A stretch of 64,000 bases of DNA from Liopterus haemorrhoidalis. Lineage: Eukaryota; Arthropoda; Insecta; Coleoptera; Dytiscidae. The notes under the pieces were generated by a model that saw nothing but the letters and a program-made list of their open reading frames with translations, ran no database searches and was not told where the DNA came from. The translations under genes and the position numbers were made by a program. The stretch is from assembly GCA_963971575.1 (NCBI GenBank), contig OZ020625.1:27441753-27505752 (forward strand), given 5' to 3'. Positions 11,157 through 22,269 of the stretch are shown piece by piece; the stretch's first letter is position 1, and the number at the start of each line of letters is the position of its first letter.

Positions 11157-11992
11157 TTGATGTGAAGTGTGAATATTCACACATTTCAGTGTTTCGCAGG
11201 TATATAATAAGTGAAGGCGGTATGCTGAGTGTGTAGGACAAATTTTACTTTGTAGTAATCACGGCAAAATGAACGATATTTTTAAAATAATTTATCGTCT
11301 GTTAATCATATAATAAGACTGGTTATTAAATTTACGCTCATAAAAATTAAATAAAACATTTGTCAAAATATAACTAGAATTTTGACAAAATAATTTCAAC
11401 ATAATAAAAATGCAAAAAAAAACTGAAAAAATAAAATTCACTCCGTACTCGAACTCGAAACCCTTCGTCTTCCAGCCAGTTTAAGAGCGCTCTAACGCAT
11501 GAAGCCATCGAACGCTATGCATGTGAGTGTCTTACATTGGTATAACTTTTGTACTTTGTGAACCAAAAACCACAAAAAATGCGTTATTTTCCAAAAACAT
11601 AATCTGATCAAAAATTCCTGTTGTACTATTTCGGTTCACACCAATATACATTACTTAGAATTTTTTTAGATTTTTAGTTTAAACCATCTGGGCTACAGGG
11701 TGTGGCACAAATTTTTTTTTGCACATTTTTGGCAAAAATCGCTTCAAAATAATTTATTTTGCAAAAATAAAAATTTGATCGTTAATCCACGTACTAGGGG
11801 CTTTCATTTGATCCCTACTCAGAATTTAAAAAAAATATTTTTGTTTTCGATGAGCACATATTTGTTTATATTTTTAGGGGGGTATGTTTTTTAGATGTTT
11901 TAGTATTTTTCCTATGTGCGGGTCAAAGAGTTGTATAAGCATGCCAAATTTCAACTCTCTAGGTTTAGCCGTTTGGCTACAATTTTTACCGA

Positions 11993-12046
<54 letters not shown>

Positions 12047-12093
12047 GACAAAATGACGGTATAAGGGTTTTTTGGTCATACCTACAAAACCCT
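11157..12093 (-). mobile_element. HINE-A, full length, subfamily 1, minus
   Basis: From TTGATGTGAAGTGTGAATAT (3' end with hairpin) to CATACCTACAAAACCCT (5' end). The microsatellite (CAGA)n is at 11994-12047. It is nested inside the Tc1-like element, hence younger than it. Confidence 0.88.
11440..11521 (-). other. tRNA-like cassette in HINE-A
   Basis: Same cassette type as 4246, read on the minus strand, with B-box-like CGAGTTCGAGTACGG. The A-box half is degenerate. Not a functional tRNA call. Confidence 0.5.
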
Positions 12094-12210
12094 AAAAATA
12101 AATACGAGACCCAAAGCCACTTATTTCTTCATTAAATTCATTTGAAAATTACAGAAAATCTGCACTGTTCCTAATAATTTGGCCAGCCACTGTAAGTTTA
12201 AGAAACCCTG

Positions 12211-12300
12211 ATTTAGGGAGTTATGGAGAGTACTACCTAAAATTAATTTAATTTTATATAATTTTATTTTAATTTAACTTTAATATAAATATTATAAATA
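12211..12300 (+). repeat. Satellite remnant after hAT insertion
   Basis: After the TSD, the text GGAGTTATGGAGAG-TACTACCTAAAATTAAT continues the 145-bp unit and decays. Bases 12300-12860 are AT-rich with no recognisable feature. Confidence 0.7.
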
Positions 12301-12863
12301 ATATTTATGTTATGGATAATAAATAAAACTAAAAAATTAAATAAATCCTACCTTATATATTAATTAATTAATTCACTCACAAAACACAACACAAAACGTA
12401 AAAAATAACTTTTTAAAAATTTATTTAAAAATTGTTTAAAACAAATTTTAAACAAAATTTATTTTTTTGAAAATTTAACCCGTTTCTCTCGCACGTACAT
12501 AAAGCTATTATTATTAAAACCGTTGAGTTTCTTCTTATAAGAGGCCAGTGGGTACTAGTGGGGGGCTTTAGTAATTTTTAACTGATGTACAGGTATCTGT
12601 ATGAGTGGAAGTGAGATGGCTAGTTTATAATCGGATATGGGTGTCTTGTGTGTTAGACAGAGATAGATTAATTATGGTTTTAGAGTGGGGTTAGACTTTC
12701 CCCTCTATAGATATTAAATATTGGACAGTTTATTATGATTGTGTATGTTATGAATACTGGCTGATCTACCAGTATTTTGTACGTATTTTGATATACCGCA
12801 AAACGAGGTAAACTTGAGTTTTTTACTTCAAATTATTATAAAGTTAAAAATTATTTTATTTTT

Positions 12864-13205
12864 AGGATTTTGCAGGTACGACCAAAAAACCCTTATACCG
12901 TTATTTTGTCGTCTGTCTGTCTGTCTGTTTGGTAAAAATTGTAACCAAACGGCTAAACTTAGAGAGTTTAAATTTGGCATGCATATACAAGTTGTATAAG
13001 CGAGTTGTATAATACAACTCTTTGACCCGCATATAGAAAAAATACTAAAACATCTAAAAAGCATATCCCCATAAAAATATAAACAAATATGTGATCATCG
13101 AAAAATAAAATATTTTTTTAAAGCCCTTAGTACGTGGATTAACGATCAAAATTTTATTTTTACAAAATAAATTATTTTGAGGCGATTTTTGTCAAAACTA
13201 CAAAA
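12864..13205 (+). mobile_element. HINE-A 5' part, truncated
   Basis: Starts AGGATTTTGCAGGTACGACC, a short (TCTG)n at 12911-12927, then body sequence with a small duplication of TTGTATAAGC near 12990. It is cut at about 13200, where an inverted HINE-B end begins. Confidence 0.8.
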
Positions 13206-13208
13206 AAG

Positions 13209-13422
13209 TCAGCTGTGGCCACCACAGGATCGACCGCCATCACAAGTACTTGTATAAAATACATTCTAGCAACAGAGTAGAAATAACTTGGCCTAATATT
13301 TTCTAATAGAGATATTATTTATCATTTCCATGGAAACTTTTAGACAATTTAGAATTTTTTTTCGTTTTATCAAAAAATGTCTCAAATAAAAGTTGTTAGT
13401 TGTTGCTTTTATAGAAATTTTT
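13209..13422 (-). mobile_element. HINE-B 3' part, minus
   Basis: Starts TCAGCTGTGGCCACCACAGG and covers the terminal 210 bp of the family in reverse, ending at the second satellite block. Confidence 0.8.
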
Positions 13423-13709
13423 ATGGGGGGGCACTACCTAAAATTAATATTTTAATTTTCTATAATTCAATTTTAATCTAATTTTAACTTGCCCCTGCTA
13501 AATAAATTCAGTTCCAGGTCCTGGATTTTTATTCAATGCAGTTTTTATTAAGAACTATTTTGGGTGCTATGGGGGGGCACTACCTAAAATTAATATTTTA
13601 ATTTTATATAATTCAATTTTAATCTAATTTTAACTTGCCCCTGCAAAATAAATTCAGTTTCAGGTCTTGGATTTCTATTCAATGCATTTTTTATTATGAT
13701 TATTTAGGG
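13423..13709 (+). repeat. 145-bp satellite, second locus
   Basis: About two units of the array at 8861-10221, ending at the same base as there, immediately before a hAT end. Shared junction implies duplication of the satellite-hAT block. Confidence 0.88.
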
Positions 13710-14215
13710 CAACGGTTCTTAAACTGTGGTTCGCGGACCCCTGGGGGTCCTCGAAACAATTTTGACTTTAACTTTACATCCCCCAACTTTTCGCTTTTAT
13801 TCAAATAACTCATTTAATAAAAATTCTACATGGTCAGGACTTTTTGCAGGTATTTGTTGTTACCTAACTAGTTATTGATATAATTAAACAATAATTAGTA
13901 AAAATTTAATTATTTTTATTCAACTGCAAATTATTTACAGAAAACATATTATAATAAGATCTGTTTTGACCAATATTTGACCGAGAAATATTTGTATGAG
14001 TTTAATGTATTATAATTTGTAACTTTTTAAATTCTTTTTACTACTATTTTTATTCATTTTATGTTTTTTATTCTATATGCTAATAAAAATGTCCATCTCT
14101 ATAAATGCACAAGACCATTTATTAAAATAACCAGCAATACATTTTTACCAATATTTATTATAACGTAGTGCCTATGAGATTATGGAGCCAAAAATTAAGT
14201 CTCAAGAACGACGTA
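13710..14215. mobile_element. hAT element, second copy, left part
   Basis: Same left end as 10222, but retaining the stem CGCGGACCCCTGGGGGTCC that the first copy lacks. It parallels 10250-10680 and is then interrupted by the DD41D element at 14216. No right end was found. Confidence 0.7.
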
Positions 14216-14730
14216 CAGGTGTCTCAAAAGAAATTTTATATTTATTTAGCTTACTGCGTGAACGCAACGTATCCGAGGGGCGCGGGATTTATGTCAATCG
14301 GTAGCCTGGCTCTTGGGAATTCAGTCGCTATGGAGCGTTTCTCAGGAGCAGACCGCGCGTTATGCGTGCGAGAGTTTTACAAAAACGGTGATTCGGCGAC
14401 TGTAGCGCGTAGAAAATTCTGCAGTATTCGAGGTTTTCGCCACTTAAATGATGCGCCAAGCATTCCTCTCATTCGACATTGGGTTAAAAAGTTTGAAGAG
14501 ACTGGTACAACGCTGGATAAATCAAAATCCGGGCGACCTAGGTCATCAAGAACGGTAGAAAACGTGGAGAATGTTAATCAGTCTGTTCGTGACGACCCGA
14601 ACCTTTCAATTCGGAAGCGCGCAAGTGCTTTAAATGTGCATAGATCATCATTAAATCGCATTATGCACAAAGACCTAAAGCTGCACCCCTACAAAATTCA
14701 ATTGGTGCCTCTTTATTAAAAATCTTTTAA
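14216..14730 (+). mobile_element. DD41D Tc1/mariner-like element, 5' part
   Basis: Starts CAGGTGTCTCAAAAGAAATT after TA (14214-14215), identical in type to the end of the element at 20192. The family sequence stops near 14708-14730, so the catalytic half and right end are lost. Bases 14731-15159 are AT-rich and unassigned. Confidence 0.75.
14330..14719 (+). pseudogene. DD41D transposase N-terminal half
   Basis: The likely start is the ATG at 14330 (MERFSGADRALCVREFY), which matches the copy at 20307. Upstream codons in the same frame read through the terminal leader and are not part of the protein. Two helix-turn-helix parts are visible: FYKNGDSATVARRKF to IRHWVKKFEETGTTLD, and SIRKRASALNVHRSSLNRIM. 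Between them is the linker GRPRSSRT, as in paired-type DNA-binding domains of Tc1/mariner transposases. Homology ends at about YKIQLV, then PLY and a stop. The catalytic triad is absent. Confidence 0.8.
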
Positions 14731-15206
14731 GAAAACATGCGTTAAGTACCTCTGACGTTACTACTGTTACTTGCGTAGATCTGGAAAAATTATTCAGGGA
14801 TCCCCATATAAACAATCATTTCAAGAAATAATTTCTAAAATTCTAGGAACACTTATACGCGTATGATACAAATAATTTTTTAATTATTTAACGTAAATAT
14901 TTATTAATTATTGATACAATAATTATTTTAAATACGTGTAAAAATACCTGTGTCATATGATGATCATTTCTTGGGTTTTTCTAATAATTTTTATGTCGAA
15001 GTATTTAAATAAAAAAAATGTAGATACTAACACATGTTAAATGAAAATTACTTGCTAATGAATACATTTTTATGATACAACATTAGCATTTTATTATTTA
15101 TGTTTCTAAATATTTATTCTACGTCGCAATATTTATGTTACTTTGTTGATTGTTTTTTTAGGGTTTTGTAGGTATGACCAAAAAACCCTTATACCGTCAT
15201 TTGGTC

Positions 15207-15512
<306 letters not shown>

Positions 15513-15991
15513 TCGGTAAACATTGTAGCCAAACGGCTAAACCTAGAGAGCTGAAATTTGGCATGCTTATACAACTCTTTGACCCGCACATAGGAAAAAT
15601 ACTAACACATCTAAAAAACATATCCCCCTAAAAATATAAACAAATATATGCTCATCGAAAAAAAAATATATTTTTTTACAATTCTGTGTAAGGTATCAAA
15701 TGAAAGCCCTTGGAACGTGGATTAACGATCAAAATTTTATTTTTGCAAAATAAATTATTTTGAAGCGATTTTGGCCAAAATTGTGCAAAAAAAAATTTGT
15801 CCCACACCCTGTAGCCCAAATGGTTTAAACCAAAAATCTGAAAAAATTCTAAGTTATGTACATTGGTGTGAACCGGAATAGTACAACAGGAATTTTTGAT
15901 CAGATTATGTTTCCGGAAAATAACGCATTTTTTGTGTTTTTAAGTAAAATATGTAATATATTTAATCCGCTATTTAACATAGTAAACGAGT

Positions 15992-16075
15992 GATCCTGTA
16001 TATAGCACAGTGGTAGCGTTGTCGCTTAGTAAGTTGAAACTACTGTAAGAAACTGTGTTCGAATCCCGTCAATTT
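15992..16075 (+). other. tRNA-like cassette, second type
   Basis: A-box TAGCACAGTGG (16003-16013) fits the TRGYNNANNNG consensus, and GTTCGAATCCC (16057-16067) is a perfect B-box. The spacing of about 43 bp is in the normal tRNA range. Stems are poor, so a functional tRNA is unlikely, but an internal Pol III promoter is plausible. Confidence 0.6.
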
Positions 16076-16513
16076 TTATTTTTTCATTTTTTTTTTGCAT
16101 TTTTATTTTATTTAAATTATTTTGTCAAAATTCTAGTAATATTTTGGTAAATGTTGCATTTAATTTTTAAAAGCGTAAATTTAATAACCAGTGGGAAGTG
16201 TTGAAATTATAATTTAATTCTATATTTGAAGGTATCAGAGAGCGAGGCTTATGATTTAAGCAACCGATGGAAGCCATAGGCGCAATTTTCAAAATCTTAA
16301 TGAACCTTGCTATATAAAAATAATATAATGGTATTAGGCATTCGAATTAAAATTCATAAAAAAATATTTTGACATAAAATTAGTTTGGCATCCCAAATAA
16401 TCATCACACAGTTAATAAATACCTGCGAAACCCTGAAATGTGTGAAAATTCACACTTCACATCAATTTTTTTTAAATATCCAGCAATTGGGCTATCTGAC
16501 CATCGAGCTAATA

Positions 16514-17246
16514 GCAGTGGCGCAGCCAGGATTTTGTCTTGGAGAGGGCCAAATCAAATTTAAAGGGCATGCGGGCCGCATACGGCCCTCAACCAAAATT
16601 TTTGTGGCCACTGAAGCGGTAATGTAAAACACTTGTTCTTATTTAGGGGAAAAATATATTTAAAAATGTAAAATATACTCTCTTCCCCTTTCCTGTTCAT
16701 AAAAAAATTTCAAGAAACTCTTCGGGATATTTAAAGTTTCGTCAATGTTTATCATTTTGTTTGGAAAATAGACCGCGACCCAAATCAGTTCGACACCCCT
16801 GCTGTTGGATATTGATGTTTATATCAAATAATAATTCCATTATTTGTTGATAAAAAAAATGTAATTGTTAAACCATGTATCAAAAATTTGATTTTTTCTT
16901 CGATAAAAACATATTTATTTATATTTTTCGCGGGATATATTTTTGAAGTCTCAATATTTCTCTTACATATGTTCAGTTCTCTAAATCAGCCGCTTGGACA
17001 CAATTTGTACCGAACGAACAAACTCATGTGACGGAATAAGGATTTCTTGATACCTACGAAAACCGAAAAATAACATGTAAATATGCATTTTCTGTTAATT
17101 TCAACACTAATCATAATAAAATATAGCTTATTATTATTGTAAAATACATAAGTTATTTTGCTGTACGATTATGATAAATTTGTTAAATTTTCAATTCATT
17201 GGACATTCAGAGGGGACTTATGCCCCCCCTCTGAGTACGCCACTGT
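16514..17246. repeat. MITE ends and an old HINE-A piece
   Basis: GCAGTGGCGCAGCCAGGATT at 16514 and GAGTACGCCACTG at 17234-17246 resemble opposite ends of CAGTGGCG-type MITEs. They share only eight bases, and no matching target duplication was found, so they may belong to different elements. GGGCCGCATACGGCCCT near 16577 is a stem. A diverged minus-strand HINE-A 5' half occupies about 16885-17085. Confidence 0.4.
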
Positions 17247-17530
17247 TGTTCAGTACAACTTATATCAGTCCTTTTTGTGTGTAAAACATCATAATTTCAA
17301 AAATACGTAAGAATATATTGATATTCACATTTATTTACAAAATAAACCCAAATACCAAATTTTCGAGCGCGATTGTCTCCAAAACTACTCTATTATATTT
17401 CTACTATTTCTACTCTATTTCACATTTGAGGTGTCATTTTAAAATTACATTCTGAAGGTTTTAACGAAGCCGGATTTCTATTTTAACTTATCTGAATCGA
17501 GTAATTAGTTTTTTAAAATAGTTTTATCAT

Positions 17531-17675
17531 TTGACTGGGCGAATTTTAGTCGATGTGTCAGGGGGAAAAAAGGATCAACGCTCCCCTTCATATAATTCGT
17601 TGGAGCATATTTGGAAAGTGATGTATTTTCACTTGAATAATAATTATGTCGCTTTATCAAGAGTAGGCAATCTTA
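17531..17675 (+). pseudogene. Possible Helitron/PIF1-type helicase scrap
   Basis: The frame contains YNSLEHIWKVMYFHLNNN followed by YVALSRVGNLK. YVALSRV is the signature of helicase motif VI in PIF1-like and Helitron Rep/Hel proteins, and the upstream SLEHI fits the usual Q(S/T)L-type spacing. Only about 48 codons remain, with no upstream helicase motifs, and a mariner fragment on the other strand begins at 17677. The match rests on one short motif, so it is tentative. If right, it would be a trace of an autonomous relative of the HINE families. Confidence 0.4.
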
Positions 17676-17676
17676 A

Positions 17677-17953
17677 AAAAAACGTTTCGCGCGGTTTGCG
17701 ATGCCGTAGTTCCACGTAAGAACTCATACTTCATAATTGTATGAATTTCCGACCGTTCCATTTTCAACAAAATTAATTTTAAAAAAAAGTTTTTGAAATT
17801 TTTTGTAGCATGCAATGATTTCTTTAGACAGGCGAGATGTGTAACTTTCCAACAAAAAAAACAGGCCTGTAAAATATTAAGCCAATGTAAAATAATAAGC
17901 TGTTAAAGTTGGCAGTATTATTAACTACAAATTTCTTCCTTGACGACCTGATA
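17677..17953 (-). mobile_element. Mariner 5' fragment, minus
   Basis: From the 5' end TATCAGGTCGTCAAGGAAGA (reverse, at 17953) through the leader to a transposase start at 17761-17759. The reading MERSEIHTIMKYEFLRGTTA then SQTARN is intact but is cut off at about 17677. Same family as 2863, 33549 and 62425. Confidence 0.8.
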
Positions 17954-18109
17954 TAAAAAAAAATTGTTCATAATAAGAAAACAAACCTGTTTGAATGTAG
18001 GTATAAAGTGATTGATTAATTTTGATTAATTAATTAAACGTATTAATAATTTAGTAATTTAGCATGTAGTTCAGCCACTAATTTATGCAATATTAGTTAA
18101 AACCTAACC

Positions 18110-18346
18110 TGAGATTAAAATTTTTGGATTCTCCGTATTTTATTTAGTCTAGAAAAAATTTGAGGCCTTATTCGTTTTCCGTATTTTAAAATTATGATAA
18201 ATTTTAATATGGCATGATTTATAGAAATTTTCATCTTCGCATGGACGTATCTCAAAAACTCAATGCGATAAAGACCTGCGGTTGAAATTTTTTATATATT
18301 GAGGTCCTAAACGGACCACTGGTTGAGAGACACTGATTTAGAGGAC
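18110..18346. repeat. Diverged tandem unit and hAT-like end
   Basis: TTTTTGGATTCTCCGTATTTTATTTAGTCTAG at 18120-18150 is an old relative of the 175-bp units at 18831. The segment closes with CCACTGGTTGAGAGACACTG, a hAT-type right end, whose partner was not found. Confidence 0.5.
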
Positions 18347-18639
18347 TTCTAAATGGTATACCCCCCCCCGTGGATATAACGGGCCGATAGTTATACTGTA
18401 CCTATGTTACTTAAATTGTATAGCATACTTACGTTTGGTTTTTGGGCCAGTCCGTTCCTGGTTTATTGACATCTTGTCACTTATGTCGACATTATTTTTT
18501 TTTCAAGTTTGATGCCAAGTATTTCCCGCAGAATATCACCTGCATATTAACTGCATAATCGCGACTATAACAGGTCCGTATTAGATTTCTTGACAGCTGC
18601 AACAAAAAGAATTATTACACTAGTGAAATTACAGTAGAT

Positions 18640-19533
18640 GCTCGGTTATGTGAACTAATACAAATCAGGGGTGTTAATAAAATAAAATTGTTCAAATAAG
18701 TTGAATCGTTTAACTCATTTTGAGATTATGACAATTTTTTAATGGCATAATTTACATTATTTGTGAAAATTGTGCAATAAAAAAAAACATAACTCAAAAA
18801 CGGATAGAGATAGCGACCTGCGGTTGAAATTTTTGGATTCTCCGTAGTTTATTTAGTCTAGGAAAAAATTCGGGCTTTAATCGTTTAACGCGTTTTGAGA
18901 TTACGACAATTTTTTTAATGGCATAATTTACATTATTTGTGAAAATTGTGAAGTAAAAAAAAGAACAACTCAAAAACGGTTAAAGATAGCGACCTGCGGT
19001 TAAAATTTTTGGATTCTCCGGAGTTTATTTAGTCTAGAAAAATTTTCGGGCTTTAATACTTTAACGCGTTTTGAGATTACGACAATTTTTTGATGGCATA
19101 ATTTACATTATTTGTGAAAATTGTGAAATAAAAAAAAACATAACTCAAAAACGGATAGAGATAGCGACCTGCGGTTGAAATTTTTGGATTCTCCGTAGTT
19201 TATTTAGTCTAGGAAAAAATTCGGGCTTTAATCGTTTAACGCGTTTTGAGATTACGACAATTTTTTTAATGGCATAATTTACATTATTTGTGAAAATTGT
19301 GAAGTAAAAAAAAGAACAACTCAAAAACGGTTAAAGATAGCGACCTGCGGTTAAAATTTTTGGATTCTCCGGAGTTTATTTAGTCTAGAAAAATTTTCGG
19401 GCTTTAATACTTTAACGCGTTTTGAGATTACGACAATTTTTTGATGGCATAATTTACATTATTTGTGAAAATTGTGAAATAAAAAAAAACATAACTCAAA
19501 AACGGTTAAAGATAGCGACCTGCGTTTGAAATT
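18640..19533 (+). repeat. 175-bp tandem repeat with 351-bp higher-order unit
   Basis: TTTTGGATTCTCCG recurs at 18831, 19007, 19182 and 19358 (175-176 bp). Odd and even units differ (CGGATAGAGATAGCG with GTAGTTTA; CGGTTAAAGATAGCG with GGAGTTTA). The pair 18831-19181 is almost identical to 19182-19533. A partial unit precedes the array. No coding sequence. Confidence 0.9.
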
Positions 19534-19546
19534 CGTACAAAGGGGG

Positions 19547-19720
19547 GTGGTCGGCTTATTTCAAATTTATAATATTTTAATTAAAAAATTTGGCTGAAAT
19601 ATTAATTAAAATATGATTTTTGTTTTGTGACATAATTAACATTAACGTCAAATACATCAAAAAAATGTCGTTTTAAGAAAATATAAATTCTATGCATATC
19701 CCCTATTGTATAAGTGGGCA
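19547..19720 (-). mobile_element. End fragment of the THAP/SWIM-associated element
   Basis: Read on the minus strand it is AATAGGGGATATGCATAGAA followed by about 150 bp matching 31396-31560 and 63041-63200, ending at the GCCGACCAC block. It is the terminal 170 bp only. A hAT-like end GGTTGAAAAACACTG follows at 19812. Bases 19830-20170 show nothing clear. Confidence 0.7.
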
Positions 19721-20191
19721 GTTTTTCGAGATTTAATCTAGCACGATAATTGAATTTCAAGGAATAAATTTTACACAAAAGAAACAATGGTGGGCGATAA
19801 GTATTAAGAGGTTGAAAAACACTGCCCTAGATTTTAGTGTGCATATATTAATTAATTAAGCTGAATATAATAATTAACAAAATTAAAATCATGGCCAAAA
19901 TTTAAATATAAATATAGATGTTACCGATAGAAACATTTCCTAATTATTTAAAATAAAACATAATACTGATTTGGAAATTCAGAATGATATTGGGTTCCTT
20001 GTTTTTTTCAAAAAAAAAATATATATATACTGAGGTGGGTCAGTGATAATGAATTTTTAAGTGCAACTACAAATAAATTTTGACTTCGATTTTAGCTAAA
20101 ATATAAGTTTAAGCTAATTTTGAGGTGAGGATTATGAAAAAAATATTTTAAAAATTCATGCTTTTCTATTTTTACCGACCGCCAACATATA

Positions 20192-21128
20192 CAAGGTGTC
20201 TCAAAAGAAATTTTATATTTATTTAGCTTACTGCGTGAACGCAACGTATCCGAGGGGCGCGGGGGTTATGTCAATCGGTAGCCTGGCTCTTGGGAATTCA
20301 ATCGCTATGGAGCGTTTCGCGGGAGCAGACCGCGCGTTATGCGTGCGAGAGTTTTACAAAAACGGTGATTCGGCGACTGTAGCGCGTATAAAATTCTGCA
20401 GTATTCGAGGTTTTCGCCACTTAAATGATGCGCCAAGCATTCCTCTCATTCGACATTGGGTTAAAAAGTTTGAAGAGACTGGTACAACGCTGGATAAATC
20501 AAAATCCGGGCGACCTAGGTCATCAAGAACGGTAGAAAACGTGGAGAATGTTAATCAGTCTTCTTTGAAGACGAAAGGGGGCGTGCAGTTACAGTGAATT
20601 CAGAGCGTTATGTGGAGATGTTAGACAACTTCTTGGTACCTGAATTGCAAAACTTTCCTGGCTATAACCAAAGAACATGGTTCCAACAGGACGGAGCAAC
20701 TTCACACACGTCCAATATGTCTCTGCCACGTGTTCGTAAAATTTTCTCAGGCAAATTGATCTCCCGGAGAGGTGACATAAATTGGCCTCCACGCAGTCCA
20801 GATTTAACCCCTATGGACTTTTTCCTATGGGGTTATCTTAAATCTAAAGTTTACGCCAATAAACCGACTTCACTGGCGCATTTGAAAGAAAATATCCGTC
20901 ACGAAATGGCAGCCATCCCTGAGTCCACCTGCCGAGACGTCATAAGTAATTTTACTGTTCGATTAAATGAGTGCCGAGAACGCGAGGGTCTACATTTAGA
21001 CGATATTATTTTTAAGAAATAAATCCCCAAAAAGTGTATTTTAATAATTAATAAACATTTTTTCTATATACCGCTTACTTTTTTTTTAATCGATCCACTA
21101 AATATAAAATTTCTTTTGAGACACTTTG
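20192..21128 (+). mobile_element. DD41D Tc1/mariner-like element, internal deletion
   Basis: Ends CAAGGTGTCTCAAAAGAAAT and ATTTCTTTTGAGACACTTTG are inverted. The left flank is TA (20190-20191). The right flank is CA (21129-21130), which becomes TA by one change, and removing the element plus one copy restores HINE-B GCCAACATATATAAGG exactly. The 937-bp length reflects loss of the middle of the transposase gene. Confidence 0.88.
20307..21022 (+). pseudogene. DD41D transposase with central deletion
   Basis: The N-terminal part starts at ATG 20307 (MERFAGADRALCVREFY) and runs through the first helix-turn-helix to VENVNQS. A deletion at about 20560 removes the second helix-turn-helix and the first catalytic aspartate. 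The C-terminal part reads in another frame from 20561 (FFEDE) to the stop at 21022. It has WFQQDGATSHTSN with the second Asp and PPRSPDLTPMDFFLWG with the third. The count between these two Asp is 41, hence DD41D, a spacing reported for the rosa/Visitor lineages. The frames do not match, so it is dead. Confidence 0.85.
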
Positions 21129-21747
21129 CATAAGGCAGGTATTGTGTTTATACCGATTTTGACATTTCGATATTTCGATGGATCTCCACGAATTGAGGTC
21201 CCTACATAACGTTTTGACTATTTTTAGCATGATGTCTGTCGGTCTGACCGTCCGTCCGTCCGTCTATCTGTCCGTCCGTCCGTCCGTCCGTCCGTCTGTC
21301 TGTGTACACGTACAGAGCAAATTCGGCTGAAAGGATTTTTATGACACTTCATATTTAAGCTTCTGCCATCAATGGCACGAGTTGATCAACTTTTGGTAAA
21401 AATCGGTTAACTAGAAATGGGAGTTTACTCGTGTCGATTTTAAGATTTTTGTGAATATTTCACAACAGAAAAATATTTCGAAATATTTATTGGATAAAAG
21501 TTGCTATAAAAGCAATAACTAACAACTTTTATTTGAGATCTTTTTTGATAAAACGAAAAAAATGTCTCTGTCTCAATTTTTTCATACTTATATGTAACGT
21601 TTCCATGGTCATGATAAATAATATCTGTTAGAAAATATTAGGCCAAGTTATTTCTACTCTGCTGCTAGAATGTATTTTATACAAGTACTTTTGATGGCGG
21701 TCGGTCCTGTGGTGGCCACAGCTGATTTTTTTATATTGAAAAAAATA

Positions 21748-21885
21748 AGTGATATTTTTTACGCCCATTACTACGCCCATGCACTAGTTATAACTCTTTT
21801 TTTTAATTTCCCGCTATAATATATTTGTCCTGTGTAAATCGTACTCGATTCGCAGCGCTATCTACTCACTTCTTATTTGGCACAA
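21748..21885. repeat. Interspersed repeat G
   Basis: ACTACGCCCATGCACTAGTT, then GTGTAAATCGTACTCGATTC and GCAGCGCTATCTACT, recur at 59268-59365. No coding sequence; class unknown. Confidence 0.6.
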
Positions 21886-21922
21886 ACTATATTTCCGATT
21901 AAACCAATGAAACGGGCTAGAG

Positions 21923-22269
21923 CAGCGGTTCCCAAACTTTTTTGACCGCGACCCTGTACGAGGTTTTAAAAATTTTCGCGACCCACTTTCTGAAAAAAAT
22001 AACATTTATTTACAAAACAAATTTTATTTTAAAGCAGTAGCTTTATAGTAATAAAGAGTAATAAATAGTAATAAAGAGTATAGTATAGTAATAAAGAATA
22101 TAGTATAGTAATAAAGAGCACAAATACACAATACTCTAGTGATTAACTGACGTAAAAAAAAATAATATGTACAAAATAAATCTTTTTTGTTTTTACAATT
22201 ATTTCGCGACCCGGCAAAATGTTTCTGCGACCCGGTGCCGGGTCGCGACCCACACTTTGGAAAACGCTG
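21923..22269. mobile_element. hAT MITE
   Basis: Ends CAGCGGTTCCCAAACTTT and CACTTTGGAAAACGCTG are imperfect inverses. Flanks GGCTAGAG (21915-21922) and GGCTATAG (22270-22277) are an 8-bp duplication with one mismatch. Internal GGTGCCGGGTCGCGACCC is typical of such MITEs. A short array of GTAATAAAGAGTATAGTATA units fills 22040-22112. Bases 22278-22990 show nothing clear. Confidence 0.82.

Larger units (their letters stand above)
10746..12192 (+). mobile_element. Tc1-like element containing HINE-A
   Basis: Inverted ends CAGTAGGTGGCCAAATTATT and AATAATTTGGCCAGCCACTG are flanked by TA (10744-10745 and 12193-12194). A transposase C-terminus lies at 10879-11073 and a complete HINE-A copy at 11157-12093. 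Most of the transposase is deleted. Confidence 0.85.
10222..12210. mobile_element. hAT-type element inside the satellite
   Basis: The left end CAACGGTTCTTAAACTGTGG and right end AGTTTAAGAAACCCTG are imperfect inverses. The 8-bp direct repeat ATTTAGGG stands at 10214-10221 and 12211-12218, and satellite sequence resumes after the right copy. No hAT transposase was recognised. A Tc1-like element (10746-12192) fills most of it. A second copy of the left part, with the same satellite junction, lies at 13710. Confidence 0.8.
20174..21725 (+). mobile_element. HINE-B full length, split by a DD41D element
   Basis: The 5' end ACCGACCGCCAACATATA is cut at 20191 and resumes at 21129 (TAAGGCAGGTATTGTG). 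The GTCY run is at 21236-21302. It ends GGCGGTCGGTCCTGTGG, hairpin, GCTGA at 21725. Confidence 0.9.

Noticed and set aside
16514..17246. One hAT element spanning both CAGTGGCG ends
   Set aside because: Only eight bases of the ends match and the 8-bp flanks (GCTAATAG and TTGTTCAG type) differ.
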